A stretch of DNA of 64,000 bases from Martinezella lusitana (GCF_900094565.1 NZ_FMAF01000006.1:232936-296935); one strand, 5' to 3'. Counted from the stretch's first letter, positions 1 through 10,183 are shown. Numbers and translations: made by a program. Notes: a model not told the origin generated them from the sequence alone.

Positions 1-67
1 CGGACTCGAAGGCAAGATCCAGCCGCTCGATCAGGACGATATCGCGGATCGAAAGCTGGATCAGCAT
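1..67 (-). CDS. recN: DNA repair protein RecN, N-terminal fragment
   Basis: Only the first 22 codons are inside the window; the gene continues past base 1. The minus-strand ATG at 67 gives a peptide starting MLIQLSIRDIVLIERLDLAF, which I recognise as the conserved N-terminus of RecN, the SMC-like ATPase of double-strand break repair. It starts 12 bases after the bamD stop, and bamD-recN is the usual order in rhizobia, so the two are probably cotranscribed. The fragment is too short to show the Walker A motif. Confidence 0.85.
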   Translation of the reverse strand, partial: MLIQLSIRDIVLIERLDLAFES

Positions 68-79
68 CTGCGCTCAATC

Positions 80-925
80 TCACGTCCCAAGTATAAGTTT
101 CTTGCCCGCTCTGGAAATCCAGGAACCAGTGTTTTCGCTCGGCTCGACGCCGCCGCTCTTCAGCAGCTTATATGAGTCGGCATACCAGCGGCTATCCGGA
201 TAATTGTGGCCGAGAACAGCTGCTGCCGTCTGCGCCTCCGGAACGATGCCCATGGCGTAATAGGCTTCGACCAAGCGCGCCAGAGCTTCCTCGATCTGAT
301 TCGTGGTTGGATACTGCTCGATGACCACGCGGAAGCGAGCGATCGCGGCAAGATAATCCTTGCGCTCGAGATAGTAGCGCCCGATCTGCATTTCCTTGCC
401 GGCGAGCTGGTCGCGGGCAAAGCGAATCTTCTCCTGCGCGTCGCTGACATACTGCGATTTCGGATAGTTGTTGACGAGCTTGGTCATCGCCTCCATCGTC
501 TGCTGCGCGGCGCGCTGATCCTGGGTCACGTTGACAATCTGCTTGGCGTAGGACGAACCGACGAGGTACTGGACGTAGTCAGCATCCTCGGAGCCGGGAT
601 ATTGCTTGAGATAGCTATTGCCTGTCTGCACGGCATCATCATAGCGACCTGTGCGGTACTTCACGAAAGTGCTCATCACCAGCGCCTTGCGCGCCCATTC
701 CGAGAATGGCTGCTGCTGGTTGATGGCATCGAACTTTTTACCGGCCTCCGTCATATTGCCTGCCTTGATGTTGGCAAGGCCCTGATTGTAGAGCAGTTCC
801 GGCGGATCGGTCTCGACACCGAGCTTGGTGATGTCGATATCCTTTTTCGTATTACAACCCGTCACCACCGCACCGGTACCAGCGAGGAGAAGCGATACGA
901 GCAAAGCCCGTGTTGTAATCTTCAT
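80..925 (-). CDS. bamD: Outer membrane protein assembly factor BamD (lipoprotein)
   Basis: 281-residue lipoprotein of the BAM complex, which folds beta-barrel proteins into the outer membrane. The N-terminus has a basic start (MKITTR), a hydrophobic core and a lipobox VTGC with the lipidated Cys at about residue 24. The rest is a TPR-like helical array, with conserved stretches such as PPELLYNQG and YPGSEDADY. I chose the ATG at 925 because the reading frame extends only eight unconvincing codons upstream and the signal peptide begins exactly here. It sits between lpxC and recN, the usual rhizobial arrangement. Length and layout match BamD/ComL, so confidence is high. Confidence 0.95.
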   Translation of the reverse strand: MKITTRALLVSLLLAGTGAVVTGCNTKKDIDITKLGVETDPPELLYNQGLANIKAGNMTEAGKKFDAINQQQPFSEWARKALVMSTFVKYRTGRYDDAVQTGNSYLKQYPGSEDADYVQYLVGSSYAKQIVNVTQDQRAAQQTMEAMTKLVNNYPKSQYVSDAQEKIRFARDQLAGKEMQIGRYYLERKDYLAAIARFRVVIEQYPTTNQIEEALARLVEAYYAMGIVPEAQTAAAVLGHNYPDSRWYADSYKLLKSGGVEPSENTGSWISRAGKKLILGT

Positions 926-1234
926 GCTTTCAGACCTTGCAAAACCCATCGGATCACTGTCCCACTAGCCGTCGTTGCGGAGACGGCATTCTCTCGCTGG
1001 CGTTTCTAGCCGCAAAAACACCATCAGGGCAACGCAATGATGATGCATTAACGCATTTTTGTGGCGAAGACCGCATATCAGCGGGCTTAATCACTGTTTT
1101 GACTGGGAATTCTTTCGCCGGTCTCCCTGACTTCCATGTCCTGCACCGACTGAAGGCAAACCTCGCGAATCTCCCGCCAAAAAAAGAGCCGCTCCTCATC
1201 GGAGCGGCGTCGTTTCCTGTCTAAGGTCTGAAAA
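926..1234. other. Intergenic region between lpxC and bamD (309 bp)
   Basis: Non-coding gap. It contains the lpxC terminator hairpin at 1179-1208; the remaining ~250 bases must hold the bamD promoter, although I see no clear -35/-10 pair. Open frames here have no recognisable product. Confidence 0.6.
1179..1208 (-). terminator. Rho-independent terminator after lpxC
   Basis: Perfect 8-bp stem GCCGCTCC/GGAGCGGC with a 5-base loop (1188-1208). It is followed in the minus-strand direction by a run of T (plus-strand A run 1179-1185). It lies 26 bases past the lpxC stop. Confidence 0.85.
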
Positions 1235-2191
1235 TCACGCCGACCAGGGCGCGAATTCCGGCGCGTTGACCGGAACGAAATCGCGGCTGTGAGCACGCTG
1301 ACGCGGCGCCGATGTTTCGACGACATCGTAGGCGCTGGGATCGCTGAGCAATGCCTTCAGAGCATTCGCATTCATACGATGACCGCCGCGATAGGAACGG
1401 TAATGACCGATGAACTGCGCACCTGCCATCGCCAGATCGCCAACGGCATCCAACGTCTTGTGGCGAACGAATTCGTCCTTGGCGTAACGCAGACCCTCAA
1501 CGTTGATGACCGTATCGTCGTCGGAGATGACAACGGAATTTTCCAACGACGAACCCAGCGCGTGACCCGAAGCCCAGAGGCGTTCGACATCGCGCATGAA
1601 ACCGAAGGTGCGAGCGCGCGACAGTTCGGTCTTGAAGGTCTCGGCGGTCAGGTCGCCTTCCCATTTCTGCCGGCCGATCAGCGGGCATTCGAAATCGATC
1701 TCAACCTCGAACCGCGTGCCGTCATAGGGACGGAATTCGCACCAGGAACCGCCAGCCTCGATACGCACCGGCTTGGTAACCCGGATGTAACGGCGCTTGA
1801 CGCCAAGCGAAACGATACCGACCTGCTCGATGGCCTCGATGAACGGAAAGGAACTGCCGTCCATGATCGGCATTTCAGCGCCCGTAACTTCGATGGCGAC
1901 GTTGTCGAGACCAATAGCGTAGATAGCCGCCATGACATGCTCCACAGTCGCGACGGAGCGCGACGGCGAGAAGCCGAGAACGGTGCAGAGATCCGTATTG
2001 CCAACCTGCGAGGAAACGGCGCGCAGTTCCGTCACGCCGCCATTGTCATGCAGACGCTGGAAAACAATGCCGCTACCAGCCTCGGCTGGATAGAAAGTGA
2101 TCGACACATCGGCGCCCGAATGAACGCCTATACCCGAAAGTGTCACGGGGTTTGCAATGGTGGTCTGAAAACCCAGCAATCCGATTGCCAT
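1235..2191 (-). CDS. lpxC: UDP-3-O-acyl-N-acetylglucosamine deacetylase LpxC
   Basis: 318 residues. This zinc deacetylase performs the committed step of lipid A synthesis in the cytoplasm. The sequence shows the LpxC start (GFQTTIANPVTLSGIGVHSG), the first zinc ligand in VATVEHVMAA (His85), the second metal-binding motif VRHKTLDAVGDLA (His and Asp around residues 245-249) and the catalytic His region FIGHYRSYRGGH. The family is usually about 305-320 residues, so it is full length. It lies downstream of ftsZ, separated by 330 bp with the ftsZ hairpin, and is followed by its own terminator, so it is probably a monocistronic unit. Confidence 0.97.
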   Translation of the reverse strand: MAIGLLGFQTTIANPVTLSGIGVHSGADVSITFYPAEAGSGIVFQRLHDNGGVTELRAVSSQVGNTDLCTVLGFSPSRSVATVEHVMAAIYAIGLDNVAIEVTGAEMPIMDGSSFPFIEAIEQVGIVSLGVKRRYIRVTKPVRIEAGGSWCEFRPYDGTRFEVEIDFECPLIGRQKWEGDLTAETFKTELSRARTFGFMRDVERLWASGHALGSSLENSVVISDDDTVINVEGLRYAKDEFVRHKTLDAVGDLAMAGAQFIGHYRSYRGGHRMNANALKALLSDPSAYDVVETSAPRQRAHSRDFVPVNAPEFAPWSA

Positions 2192-2521
2192 ATAAGTTCT
2201 GCCTTCGTCTATCTGATCCAGGCCGGGCGGTCATCTTCGGACGCTTACCTTATTGCCGGTTCAGTCTGTTAATCATGCTGCGGGCGCCACATACGTTCAT
2301 CATTGAATGTGATTCCGCAGGCTTGCTTGGTAACTACATACGCGCCGAGGCATCGCATTCCAAATCACTGTTTCTTTCGCTTTGTTACGAAAGCAGTTGC
2401 TTGAATTTGCAGGATAATTTCAGATACGACAACGAGTCTGAAATATGGAAAACCGGGATCTTTCGACCCCGGTTTTCTCAAAGATGGTTAGCAACCTATT
2501 AAAAGGCCGCCCAATATTGGC
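2192..2521. other. Intergenic region between ftsZ and lpxC (330 bp)
   Basis: Non-coding. It holds the ftsZ hairpin (2448-2477) and, presumably, the lpxC promoter on the minus strand. The middle part (about 2280-2440) is noticeably more AT-rich than the flanking genes. I see no gene or known RNA family in it. Confidence 0.6.
2448..2477 (-). terminator. Hairpin terminator after ftsZ
   Basis: Perfect 10-bp inverted repeat GAAAACCGGG/CCCGGTTTTC with a 10-base loop, 44 bases beyond the ftsZ stop. The U-rich part is inside the stem and the following T tract is short, so strength is uncertain. Confidence 0.7.
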
Positions 2522-4240
2522 TCAGTTCGACTGACGACGCAGGAAGGCCGGAATTTCGAGCTGATCGTCTTCATGGCTCGTCATGCGTGCCGCCGGAACC
2601 TGGCGGCCCTGATCGTCGAGCTGGCCGCGACGCGGTGCGTAGAGGCTCGCTTCCGGCGACGGCGCACGACGCTGCTGAGGAGCGGCAGCGGCCGGAGCCA
2701 TCATATCGTCGAAAGCAGGATCTTCGTCGCGACGACCAAGCGAATTGGTGATTCGCTTGAGGAGGCCCATGGGACCGCGCTCTTCGGCAGCCTGAGCGGC
2801 GACCGGCTGGGCGCGATGTTCCATCTCGGCCTTAACCACCGGCGGGAAGTCTTCCACCTTCGGCATGCGGACCTGCTCGGGAGCCTGACGGATGATCGGC
2901 TGCTGCTGCATGACCGGCGCCGGCTGCGGCTGAACCGGAGCCTGACGGACGGGCTGAGCTTCCGGCGCTGCCGCAAAGATGCGGCTCTGCGGACGGAAGT
3001 TCTCCTCAGGCGCTGAAGCCTGCGGCATGACCGGCTGCTGCTGAACTTGAGGCTGACGACCCATCTGGATTTCAAGCTCGCGTTCCAGGTCGGCTTCGGC
3101 AGCACGAATGGTCTGGGCGACCGGATCGATGGTGCGAGGAGCCGGAGCGGTGTGGGCCTGCGCGACATGGGCAGGCTGAGCTGCGGCCGCTGCCGGGGCG
3201 GCGGCCGCGGAAGGACGGATAGCCGGCTTCGCGACCGGGCGGAATTCCATGCCCCTGTCCGCCGCTTCGTTCATCGCACGGTCGATACCCGTTGCAACGA
3301 CGGAGACGCGGATGATGCCTTCGAGCGATTCGTCAAAGGTGGCGCCGAGGATGATGTTGGCGTCCGGATCGACCTCTTCGCGGATGCGGGTCGCAGCCTC
3401 ATCGACTTCAAACAAGGTGAGGTCGCGACCACCGGTGATCGAGATCAGCAGGCCCTGTGCGCCCTTCATCGAGGTTTCGTCGAGCAGCGGGTTGGCGATG
3501 GCGGCTTCTGCAGCCTGCATCGCGCGGCCCTGGCCGGAAGCCTCGCCGGTACCCATCATGGCGCGGCCCATTTCGCGCATGACCGAGCGGACGTCGGCGA
3601 AATCGAGGTTGATGAGACCTTCCTTCACCATCAGATCGGTGATGCAGGCAACGCCCGAATAAAGAACCTGGTCGGCCATCGAGAACGCGTCGGCGAAAGT
3701 CGTCTTGTCGTTGGCGATGCGGAACAGATTCTGGTTCGGAATGACGATCAGCGTGTCGACCGACTTCTGCAGTTCCTGGATACCCATTTCAGCAAGCCGC
3801 ATGCGACGGCCGCCTTCGAAGTGGAACGGCTTGGTGACGACGCCGACGGTCAGGATGCCCTTGTTGCGGGCGGCCTGCGCGACAACAGGCGCTGCACCCG
3901 TGCCCGTGCCGCCGCCCATGCCGGCGGTGACGAAGCACATGTGCGTGCCGTTGAGATGATCGATGATCTCATCGATGCATTCCTCGGCAGCTGCGCGGCC
4001 GACTTCCGGCTGCGAACCGGCGCCGAGACCTTCCGTGACGTTGACGCCGAGCTGGATGATTCGCTCGGCCTTCGTCATCGTCAGCGCCTGCGCGTCGGTG
4101 TTGGCGACGACGAAATCGACGCCCTGCAAGCCTGCCGTGATCATGTTGTTGACAGCATTGCCGCCGCCGCCACCGACACCGAACACGGTGATACGCGGCT
4201 TAAGCTCGGTGATGTCTGGCTTATGCAGCTTGATAGTCAT
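2522..4240 (-). CDS. ftsZ: Cell division protein FtsZ
   Basis: Tubulin-like GTPase that polymerises into the cytokinetic Z ring. Of its 572 residues, the first ~320 are the GTPase and T7-loop domains, with the tubulin signature GGGTGTG at 109-115. A long low-complexity Pro/Gln/Ala linker (about 325-555) follows, then the conserved C-terminal peptide ending [12 protein letters not shown] that binds FtsA. The linker is much longer than in E. coli FtsZ (383 residues) but typical of Rhizobiales. Shine-Dalgarno GAAGGAA precedes the ATG. It lies 103 bases after ftsA, with its own hairpin downstream. Confidence 0.98.
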   Translation of the reverse strand: MTIKLHKPDITELKPRITVFGVGGGGGNAVNNMITAGLQGVDFVVANTDAQALTMTKAERIIQLGVNVTEGLGAGSQPEVGRAAAEECIDEIIDHLNGTHMCFVTAGMGGGTGTGAAPVVAQAARNKGILTVGVVTKPFHFEGGRRMRLAEMGIQELQKSVDTLIVIPNQNLFRIANDKTTFADAFSMADQVLYSGVACITDLMVKEGLINLDFADVRSVMREMGRAMMGTGEASGQGRAMQAAEAAIANPLLDETSMKGAQGLLISITGGRDLTLFEVDEAATRIREEVDPDANIILGATFDESLEGIIRVSVVATGIDRAMNEAADRGMEFRPVAKPAIRPSAAAAPAAAAAQPAHVAQAHTAPAPRTIDPVAQTIRAAEADLERELEIQMGRQPQVQQQPVMPQASAPEENFRPQSRIFAAAPEAQPVRQAPVQPQPAPVMQQQPIIRQAPEQVRMPKVEDFPPVVKAEMEHRAQPVAAQAAEERGPMGLLKRITNSLGRRDEDPAFDDMMAPAAAAPQQRRAPSPEASLYAPRRGQLDDQGRQVPAARMTSHEDDQLEIPAFLRRQSN

Positions 4241-4343
4241 TGTACCCGTTCCTTCTCTCTATGGCCGCATCGCCACGCCGGCCAATTCACTCGATTTCAC
4301 TTGCCTGACGCCTACCCCGGAAAGATTTGCCGGGATCAGGCAT

Positions 4344-5675
4344 TCAAAAACTCTCTTTCAGCCATTGGCCGACACGGCCGATCCGGCTGTTGTTACCTCC
4401 AAGCGACGAGAGCAAGCCGCTGCTCGGCGCATGTGTCTCCATGTCCGCAACCTGCGGATAGATCATCAGGCCCACCGCCGTCGAAAAAGCCGGCCCCTTG
4501 GCCGCGGTCGGCAGGCCGGACACGCCCATGGGGCGGCCGATGCGGACATTGCGGGCAAGAACGCGGCGCGCCACATCCGGCAGGCCGGTCAACTGGCTGG
4601 CACCACCGGTCAGGACGACGCGCTTGCCGACGATCGGGCTGAAGCCCGAGCGCTGAATGCGATCGCGGATCAATTCGAGGGTTTCCTCGATGCGGGCCTT
4701 GACGATGCGCGACACCAGAGCCTTCGGCACCTGTGTCGGCTGATCGCGCTCATCCTCGCCAATCGGCGGAATGGAAATCAGCTCGCGCTCATCCGAGGAG
4801 TTCGCCAGCGCGGAGGCATGCACCACCTTCAGCCGCTCGGCATCCTCGATGCGGGTCGAAAGGCCGCGGGCAAGATCTGTGGTCACATGATGGCCGCCAA
4901 GGCTGACGGCATCGGTATGCACCAGCTTGCCTTCGGCAAAGACCGAGATCGTCGTCGTGCCGCCACCCATATCGATTGCGGCGCAACCAAGCTCGACTTC
5001 GTCATCGACGAGAGCAGCAAGGCCGCTGGCATAAGGAGTTGCCACCATGCCCTCGACCGACAGATGCGCACGATTGATGCAGAGCTCGAGATTGCGGAGC
5101 GCCGCACGCTCCGCCGTCACGACATGCATGTCGACGCCCAGCACATCGCCGAACATCGCCAGCGGATCGCGAATGCCGCGCTCGCCATCGAGGGAATAGC
5201 CGGTCGCCAGCGAATGCAGGACGGCACGCTCCTGGCGGATCGACTGCTGGCAGGCCGCGGCCAACACTTTCTTGAGATCGTTGCTTTCGACTTCCTGACC
5301 GCCCAGATCGATCGTCGCGGTATAGATATCGCTGCCGAGGCGTCCGGCGGAAACATTGACGATCAGGCTATCGACGGTAAGGCCCGCCATGCGCTCAGCC
5401 GCATCGACGGAGAGCCGGACGACGCTTTCCAGCGCATCGAGATCTGCGATCACGCCGGTCTTAATGCCGCGAGAGCGCTGATGGCCGATGCCGATGATCT
5501 CGATATTATGCGTGCGGTTCGGGAGAACCTGGCTCTCCTCACGCGGTGTCAGCCGGCCGATCATGCAGACGACCTTCGTCGAGCCGATGTCGAGGACAGA
5601 TACGATATGCGACCGCTTCGAGGACAGCGGCTTCAACCGAGGCAGGCCAAAATGGGACGAACCGAACAAGCTCAT
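4344..5675 (-). CDS. ftsA: Cell division protein FtsA
   Basis: 443-residue actin-fold ATPase that anchors FtsZ to the inner membrane. The phosphate-binding signature VLDIGSTKVVCMIG lies near residue 25. The second ATP-binding element is AAIDMGGGTTTISVFAEGKL and the adenosine motif is VVLTGGASQLTGLPDVA. The C-terminus ends in an amphipathic helix (IGRVGQWLKESF) for membrane binding. Its ATG overlaps the ftsQ stop by four bases (ATGA), implying translational coupling. The N-terminus is slightly longer than in E. coli FtsA, as in other rhizobia. Confidence 0.97.
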   Translation of the reverse strand: MSLFGSSHFGLPRLKPLSSKRSHIVSVLDIGSTKVVCMIGRLTPREESQVLPNRTHNIEIIGIGHQRSRGIKTGVIADLDALESVVRLSVDAAERMAGLTVDSLIVNVSAGRLGSDIYTATIDLGGQEVESNDLKKVLAAACQQSIRQERAVLHSLATGYSLDGERGIRDPLAMFGDVLGVDMHVVTAERAALRNLELCINRAHLSVEGMVATPYASGLAALVDDEVELGCAAIDMGGGTTTISVFAEGKLVHTDAVSLGGHHVTTDLARGLSTRIEDAERLKVVHASALANSSDERELISIPPIGEDERDQPTQVPKALVSRIVKARIEETLELIRDRIQRSGFSPIVGKRVVLTGGASQLTGLPDVARRVLARNVRIGRPMGVSGLPTAAKGPAFSTAVGLMIYPQVADMETHAPSSGLLSSLGGNNSRIGRVGQWLKESF

Positions 5676-6625
5676 GTATCCTGCCCTGCTTTCTTCAAAG
5701 CCTTGTTTCTGGCGTCGACAGCAGCTTCACGGCGAACCGCTGCGTCTGGGGTCAATTCAATGGCGGTACGATCGCCGAGACGAAGATCAACGGCGGCGAT
5801 GTCGCGCTGCAGAAGGTTCTGATCCTTGTCGAGCTTGGTCAGCCGGGCGAGCGCGCCATCGATATTGTCTTCCGGCAATTTGATGATCACGCCGTTGTCG
5901 AGATAGAGATCCCACCGGCGACCGGCGACGCGCACAAACGCCCTCACATGGTCGCGAATATCCTGCCACTTGGCGAATTCATCATCGATGGAAGCGGCTG
6001 CCGTTTCAGCATCGCGGCCGACGAAGAGCGGCAGCTTTGCGAACTTGTTGTCGCGCAGTGGCGCGATCACGCTGCCGTCCTTCTGGATCAGCGAAAGCTC
6101 GGAGCCATGCTGCCAGATGGCATAGGCCTTGCGCTCCGTCAGCTTCACTTCGACAGTTCTGGGATAGACCTTGCGGACCTCGACGCTCTGCACCCACGGC
6201 AGATTGGCGATCTTCTGGCGAGCCGCATCCGCATTGAGAGCGACCAGCGACGTCGTACCATCGAGACCGAGCAGCTGCAGGATCTCGATTTCCGACGTTT
6301 CGTCGTTGCCCGAAACCTTCACGTCCTCGATGGCGAAACCGGCAGCCGACGTTGTCGCCTCGGCGACAGCCTGGCTGTGCCCGCCGATCGACATGCCGTA
6401 AAGACCCGTCACAGCAAGGAGTACAAGGGTGGAAACCGTGCCCGTATGTGCTGGAATGTTAACGCGGCCCGAGCCGAGACTGACCAGGAAGCGTACCGTG
6501 CGGCGCATCGGGCGCGGCAGCACGAACGTATCCTCGACATCGTCGATGGCGAGCGGGACGCGATGACGGGACCGCCTCATATTTTTGACCGTCAGCGCAA
6601 ACAAGACGCGTCCTCCACCATCCAC
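5672..6625 (-). CDS. ftsQ: Cell division protein FtsQ
   Basis: 317-residue bitopic inner-membrane protein of the divisome with a periplasmic POTRA domain. An arginine-rich cytoplasmic N-terminus is followed by one transmembrane helix (about residues 55-75, [15 protein letters not shown]). The POTRA region starts with [12 protein letters not shown], and the beta domain contains [17 protein letters not shown]. The frame opens with GTG at 6625 inside the end of ddlB, a 34-base overlap; a start a few codons later is also possible. It is followed by ftsA with a 4-base overlap. Confidence 0.93.
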   Translation of the reverse strand: MDGGGRVLFALTVKNMRRSRHRVPLAIDDVEDTFVLPRPMRRTVRFLVSLGSGRVNIPAHTGTVSTLVLLAVTGLYGMSIGGHSQAVAEATTSAAGFAIEDVKVSGNDETSEIEILQLLGLDGTTSLVALNADAARQKIANLPWVQSVEVRKVYPRTVEVKLTERKAYAIWQHGSELSLIQKDGSVIAPLRDNKFAKLPLFVGRDAETAAASIDDEFAKWQDIRDHVRAFVRVAGRRWDLYLDNGVIIKLPEDNIDGALARLTKLDKDQNLLQRDIAAVDLRLGDRTAIELTPDAAVRREAAVDARNKALKKAGQDT

Positions 6626-7518
6626 CGGAGAAATTCACCAAAAGCGTAGCCGGCGTGAGCGGCCATTTCGGGCACCAATGAGGTAGGCGTCATGCCCGGC
6701 TGAGTATTGATCTCCAGCCAAACAAGTTCACCCTCTTCGGAAAAGCGATCGTCAAAACGGAAGTCAGACCGACTGACGCCACGGCAGCCGATAGCTTCAT
6801 GCGCCCTTAACGATAATGTTTGTATGTTTTGGTAAAGATTTGGTGAAATTTCCGCCGGAAGCACATGTTTTGATCCACCATGGGCGTACTTGGCGTCATA
6901 ATCATAGAAACTGTGGCCCAGCGGCACGATCTCGGTGACGCCGAGAACCTTGTCGCCCATCACCCCGCACGTCAGCTCGCGACCCGGAATATAACGTTCG
7001 ACCAGTACTTCATCGCCATAGCGCCACTCCGAAGACGTGACGATCTGCGGCGGATGCGCCTGATCCTCCTTAACGATGACGACGCCGAAGCTTGACCCTT
7101 CGCGCACAGGCTTGACGACATAGGGCGGCTTCATCGGATGCTCGCCGGCAATGCCGAAGCGATCCATGACGATCGAACTGGCAACGGGAATGCCGGCCGC
7201 TGCGGCAACCGTCTTTGCGCGGGATTTGTCCATCGCGAGAGCGGAGGCGAGCACGCCGGAATGCGTGTAGGGGATCTGCAGATATTCCAGAATACCCTGA
7301 ATGGTGCCGTCCTCACCGAAAGGGCCGTGCAGCGCGTTGAAGACCACGTCGGGCTTCATTTCGGCCAGGCGGCTGGCGACGTCGCGATCCACGTCGATGC
7401 GGGTAACCTCAAATCCTTCGGCTTCGAGGGCATCAGCGCATGCCTTTCCCGAGGAAAGGCTGACCGGCCTTTCCGAGGAAAACCCGCCCAAAAGGACAGC
7501 CACATGCTTGCCACCCAT
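6592..7518 (-). CDS. ddlB: D-alanine--D-alanine ligase
   Basis: 308-residue ATP-grasp enzyme joining two D-Ala for the peptidoglycan stem peptide. The sequence has the Ddl start ([21 protein letters not shown]), the [15 protein letters not shown] motif that binds substrate, the ATP-grasp lysine region ([16 protein letters not shown]) and the C-terminal metal-binding [12 protein letters not shown] take the ATG at 7518 with GGGGG upstream rather than the TTG one codon earlier. It heads the ddlB-ftsQ-ftsA-ftsZ unit, separated from murB by two unrelated genes. The 300 bp upstream hold a TTAA palindrome and the aqpZ terminator. Confidence 0.96.
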   Translation of the reverse strand: MGGKHVAVLLGGFSSERPVSLSSGKACADALEAEGFEVTRIDVDRDVASRLAEMKPDVVFNALHGPFGEDGTIQGILEYLQIPYTHSGVLASALAMDKSRAKTVAAAAGIPVASSIVMDRFGIAGEHPMKPPYVVKPVREGSSFGVVIVKEDQAHPPQIVTSSEWRYGDEVLVERYIPGRELTCGVMGDKVLGVTEIVPLGHSFYDYDAKYAHGGSKHVLPAEISPNLYQNIQTLSLRAHEAIGCRGVSRSDFRFDDRFSEEGELVWLEINTQPGMTPTSLVPEMAAHAGYAFGEFLRWMVEDASCLR

Positions 7519-7611
7519 CAATACCCCCAGTGTTTACAGTCTCTTCTCTGCGTTCGCTCGACCTCGCCTACAGCGATTCTCGCCCCGCTTTCCATGGTCC
7601 GATTAGAACGA

Positions 7612-7625
7612 CATTAAGGTTAATG
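7612..7625. promoter_or_regulatory. TTAA palindrome upstream of ddlB
   Basis: CATTAA-GG-TTAATG, an inverted repeat with a two-base centre, 94 bp upstream of the ddlB start. A similar palindrome lies ahead of mraZ. TTAA pairs resemble CtrA half-sites, but the spacing is not the canonical seven bases, so the binding protein is unknown. Confidence 0.35.
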
Positions 7626-7763
7626 AAGCGTTTACTTTCGTTAACTTTCGGTCGCCCTGCCGATGGCCGGTTTTCTCGAATCAAATCGGTCTAAAGAATT
7701 CTGCCATTGGAATCAGAGAGTTGCTACTTTTGAATGTCGACATTTAGTTTTTTTTAAACAAAG

Positions 7764-7794
7764 AGGCCCGCATCGAGGGGTCCGATGCGGGCCT
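7764..7794 (-). terminator. Terminator after aqpZ
   Basis: Perfect 12-bp stem AGGCCCGCATCG/CGATGCGGGCCT with a 7-base loop, 25 bases past the aqpZ stop. The T tract on the minus strand is interrupted (CTTTGTTT). Confidence 0.8.
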
Positions 7795-7818
7795 GAAAAT
7801 CTTAAACCGACGCTGATC

Positions 7819-8505
7819 TCATTCGCTGTCGTCGACCAATTTCCAGACGAGTCCCCCTAAAGCGCCACCCACGATCGGCGCCACCCAGAACAGCCAAAGC
7901 TGCTGCAACGCCCAACCGCCGACGAACAGGGCCTGACCTGTCGAACGGGCCGGGTTGACCGAGGTATTGGTGATCGGGATCGAAATGAGGTGGATCAGCG
8001 TCAGCGAAAGGCCGATCGCGATCGGCGCGAAGCCGGCCGGCACCTTGCTGCTCGTCGAACCGAGAATCACAACCAGGAAGAACAAGGTCAACACGATCTC
8101 GGCGACCAGTGCCGATAGCAGGGGGTAGCCACCCGGCGAATGTTCTCCGTAGCCGTTTGCCGCAAAGCCGCCGAGCTGGAAGTCGGCCTTGCCGCTCGCG
8201 ATCAGATAGAGCACGGCCGCCGCCACGACCGCGCCGACAACCTGCGCGACAATATAAGGAATGAGCTGCCCGGCGGGGAAACGACCGGCAACCGTCAGAC
8301 CAACCGAAACGGCTGGGTTGAAATGGCCGCCCGAGATACCGCCGACCGCATAGGCCATGGTAAGCACCGTCAAACCAAACGCAAAAGCAACACCTAGAAA
8401 ACCGATACCGAGGCTCGGAAATGCCGCGGCGAAGATTGCACTGCCGCAGCCGCCGAATACGAGCCAGAACGTCCCAAGAAACTCAGCAATGAGTTTTTTC
8501 TGCAT
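7819..8505 (-). CDS. aqpZ: Aquaporin Z family water channel
   Basis: 228-residue MIP-family channel of the inner membrane with six transmembrane helices. Both NPA half-helix motifs are present: [11 protein letters not shown] near residue 63 and [11 protein letters not shown] near residue 180. The aromatic/arginine filter arginine follows the second NPA. The short residues around the pore fit a water-selective AqpZ rather than a glycerol facilitator. Shine-Dalgarno AGGAGAAGG precedes the ATG. The gene interrupts the dcw cluster between murB and ddlB and has its own terminator; the 256-bp gap to the divergent transporter holds both promoters. Confidence 0.95.
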   Translation of the reverse strand: MQKKLIAEFLGTFWLVFGGCGSAIFAAAFPSLGIGFLGVAFAFGLTVLTMAYAVGGISGGHFNPAVSVGLTVAGRFPAGQLIPYIVAQVVGAVVAAAVLYLIASGKADFQLGGFAANGYGEHSPGGYPLLSALVAEIVLTLFFLVVILGSTSSKVPAGFAPIAIGLSLTLIHLISIPITNTSVNPARSTGQALFVGGWALQQLWLFWVAPIVGGALGGLVWKLVDDSE

Positions 8506-8761
8506 TAACCCTTCTCCTGTGCCCGCAACCGAAGCGAAAGTCAGCCATTTTTAGAAAAAGATCTCGGGAAGGACTCGCCGAAGACACGCCCACTCATTGG
8601 CAAACATTCGCCCAGTTGCTCGCGAATCAACCATTACGGTTAAACAATAGCATGCAACCGGTGATTTCTTGTTCATTTAGCGTTTGCGTCGAATAAAAAT
8701 TGCGCTAAGGACACCTTTTACTCGCTAAGGTAACCTTAGCGTCATCTAAAATGGTGGGACC

Positions 8762-10093
8762 ATGACTGACGCGATAACTCCTTTATCGCCGACCCCCTCG
8801 TCATCGAACAATGCTGTTGCGAATTCCCCGGCACGTGTTCTGATCGCGAGCCTCATCGGCACAACGATCGAATTCTTCGATTTCTACGTCTATGCAACGG
8901 CGGCGGTTATCGTCTTCCCGAAGCTGTTTTTCCCTGCAAGCGATCCGACCTCGGCGACGCTGCAATCCTTCGCGACCTTCTCCATCGCCTTCTTCGCGCG
9001 CCCGATCGGCGCGATGATCTTCGGCCACTTTGGTGACCGAATCGGCCGAAAGGCGACGCTCGTCGCGGCATTGATGACCATGGGCCTCTCGACCGTAGTA
9101 ATCGGTCTGCTTCCGACCTATGAATCAATCGGCGTTGCGGCTCCGCTCCTGCTGGCACTTTGCCGTCTTGGCCAAGGCCTTGGTCTCGGGGGCGAATGGG
9201 GCGGCGCGGTGTTGCTCGCCACGGAGAACGCGCCGGAAGGCAAGCGCAGCTGGTACGCCATGTTCCCGCAGCTCGGCGCCCCCATCGGTTTCATCCTTTC
9301 AGCAGGCCTCTTCCTGACCCTGCGCGAAAGCATGACGGATGCCGACTTCCTGAGCCATGGCTGGCGTATCCCCTTCCTGATCAGCCTCGTATTGGTCGCA
9401 GTCGGCCTCTATGTCCGACTGAAAATCACCGAAACACCGGAATTCCGCCGCGCCATCGAAAAAGAAGAGCGCGTTTCCGTTCCGATCGCTGTCATCTTCC
9501 GCTCGCACCTCCGCAGCCTCTTTCTCGGCACGATCATCGCGGTCGCGACCTTCGTGCTGTTCTATCTGATGACGGCATTTACCTTGAGCTGGGGCACCAG
9601 ACCGGCGGGCACCGGGCCGCTGCCGGCAGGTCTCGGCTATTCGCAAGGCCAGTTCCTCGTCGTTCAGCTCGTTGGCGTCGTCTTCTTCGGCCTGATGATT
9701 CCGATCTCCGGCCTGCTCTCGGACCGCTATTCGCGCCGGCTGGTTCTGGTGCTCACGACCATTGGCATCTTGATCTTCGGCCTGTTCTACTCGTCGCTGC
9801 TGACTGCCGGCCTTGCGGGCGCCTTCGCCTGCTCGATCATCGGCCTGGCGCTGATGGGCTTCACCTACGGTCCGATCGGAGCGGCATTGGCTGCACCCTT
9901 CCCGACCGCCGTGCGCTATACCGGCGCCTCGATGACCTTCAATCTCGGCGGCATCGTCGGTGCATCGCTCGCGCCCTATATCGCCACTTGGCTCGCAACG
10001 AACTACGGCCTGGTCTATGTCGGCTACTACCTGACGGCCGCGGCAGCGCTCTCGCTGATTGGCATCGTCCTGTCGGGCAACGACGAAATCTGA
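8762..10093 (+). CDS. MFS transporter, metabolite:H+ symporter (MHS) type
   Basis: 443-residue major facilitator with about 12 membrane helices. The loop 2-3 signature GDRIGRK and the family pattern (LIGTTIEFFDFYVYATAA near the start, LGLGGEWGGAVLLATE in helix 4-5) place it with the MHS subfamily (ShiA, ProP, KgtP, citrate and dicarboxylate carriers). The substrate cannot be read from sequence. It is transcribed against the surrounding dcw genes and is bounded by a divergent promoter region and a strong bidirectional terminator, so it looks like a self-contained insertion in the cluster. Confidence 0.88.
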   Translation: MTDAITPLSPTPSSSNNAVANSPARVLIASLIGTTIEFFDFYVYATAAVIVFPKLFFPASDPTSATLQSFATFSIAFFARPIGAMIFGHFGDRIGRKATLVAALMTMGLSTVVIGLLPTYESIGVAAPLLLALCRLGQGLGLGGEWGGAVLLATENAPEGKRSWYAMFPQLGAPIGFILSAGLFLTLRESMTDADFLSHGWRIPFLISLVLVAVGLYVRLKITETPEFRRAIEKEERVSVPIAVIFRSHLRSLFLGTIIAVATFVLFYLMTAFTLSWGTRPAGTGPLPAGLGYSQGQFLVVQLVGVVFFGLMIPISGLLSDRYSRRLVLVLTTIGILIFGLFYSSLLTAGLAGAFACSIIGLALMGFTYGPIGAALAAPFPTAVRYTGASMTFNLGGIVGASLAPYIATWLATNYGLVYVGYYLTAAAALSLIGIVLSGNDEI

Positions 10094-10113
10094 GGATATT
10101 GCGATAACCAATT

Positions 10114-10143
10114 GAAAAGGCCGGGTGAAAACCCGGCCTTTTC
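10114..10143. terminator. Bidirectional terminator between MFS gene and murB
   Basis: Perfect 13-bp stem GAAAAGGCCGGGT/ACCCGGCCTTTTC with a GAAA tetraloop, 20 bases after the transporter stop and 41 bases past the murB stop. It serves both convergent genes. Confidence 0.9.
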
Positions 10144-10183
10144 AGTTGAATCAATTTGTGAGCTACAGACGGATCAGAATACC

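Noticed and set aside
3047..4642. Plus-strand frame of about 530 codons antisense to ftsZ
   Set aside because: It is the mirror of a GC-rich gene; composition (Arg, Asp, Gly, His-rich) is typical of antisense frames in this genome, and ftsZ is certain.
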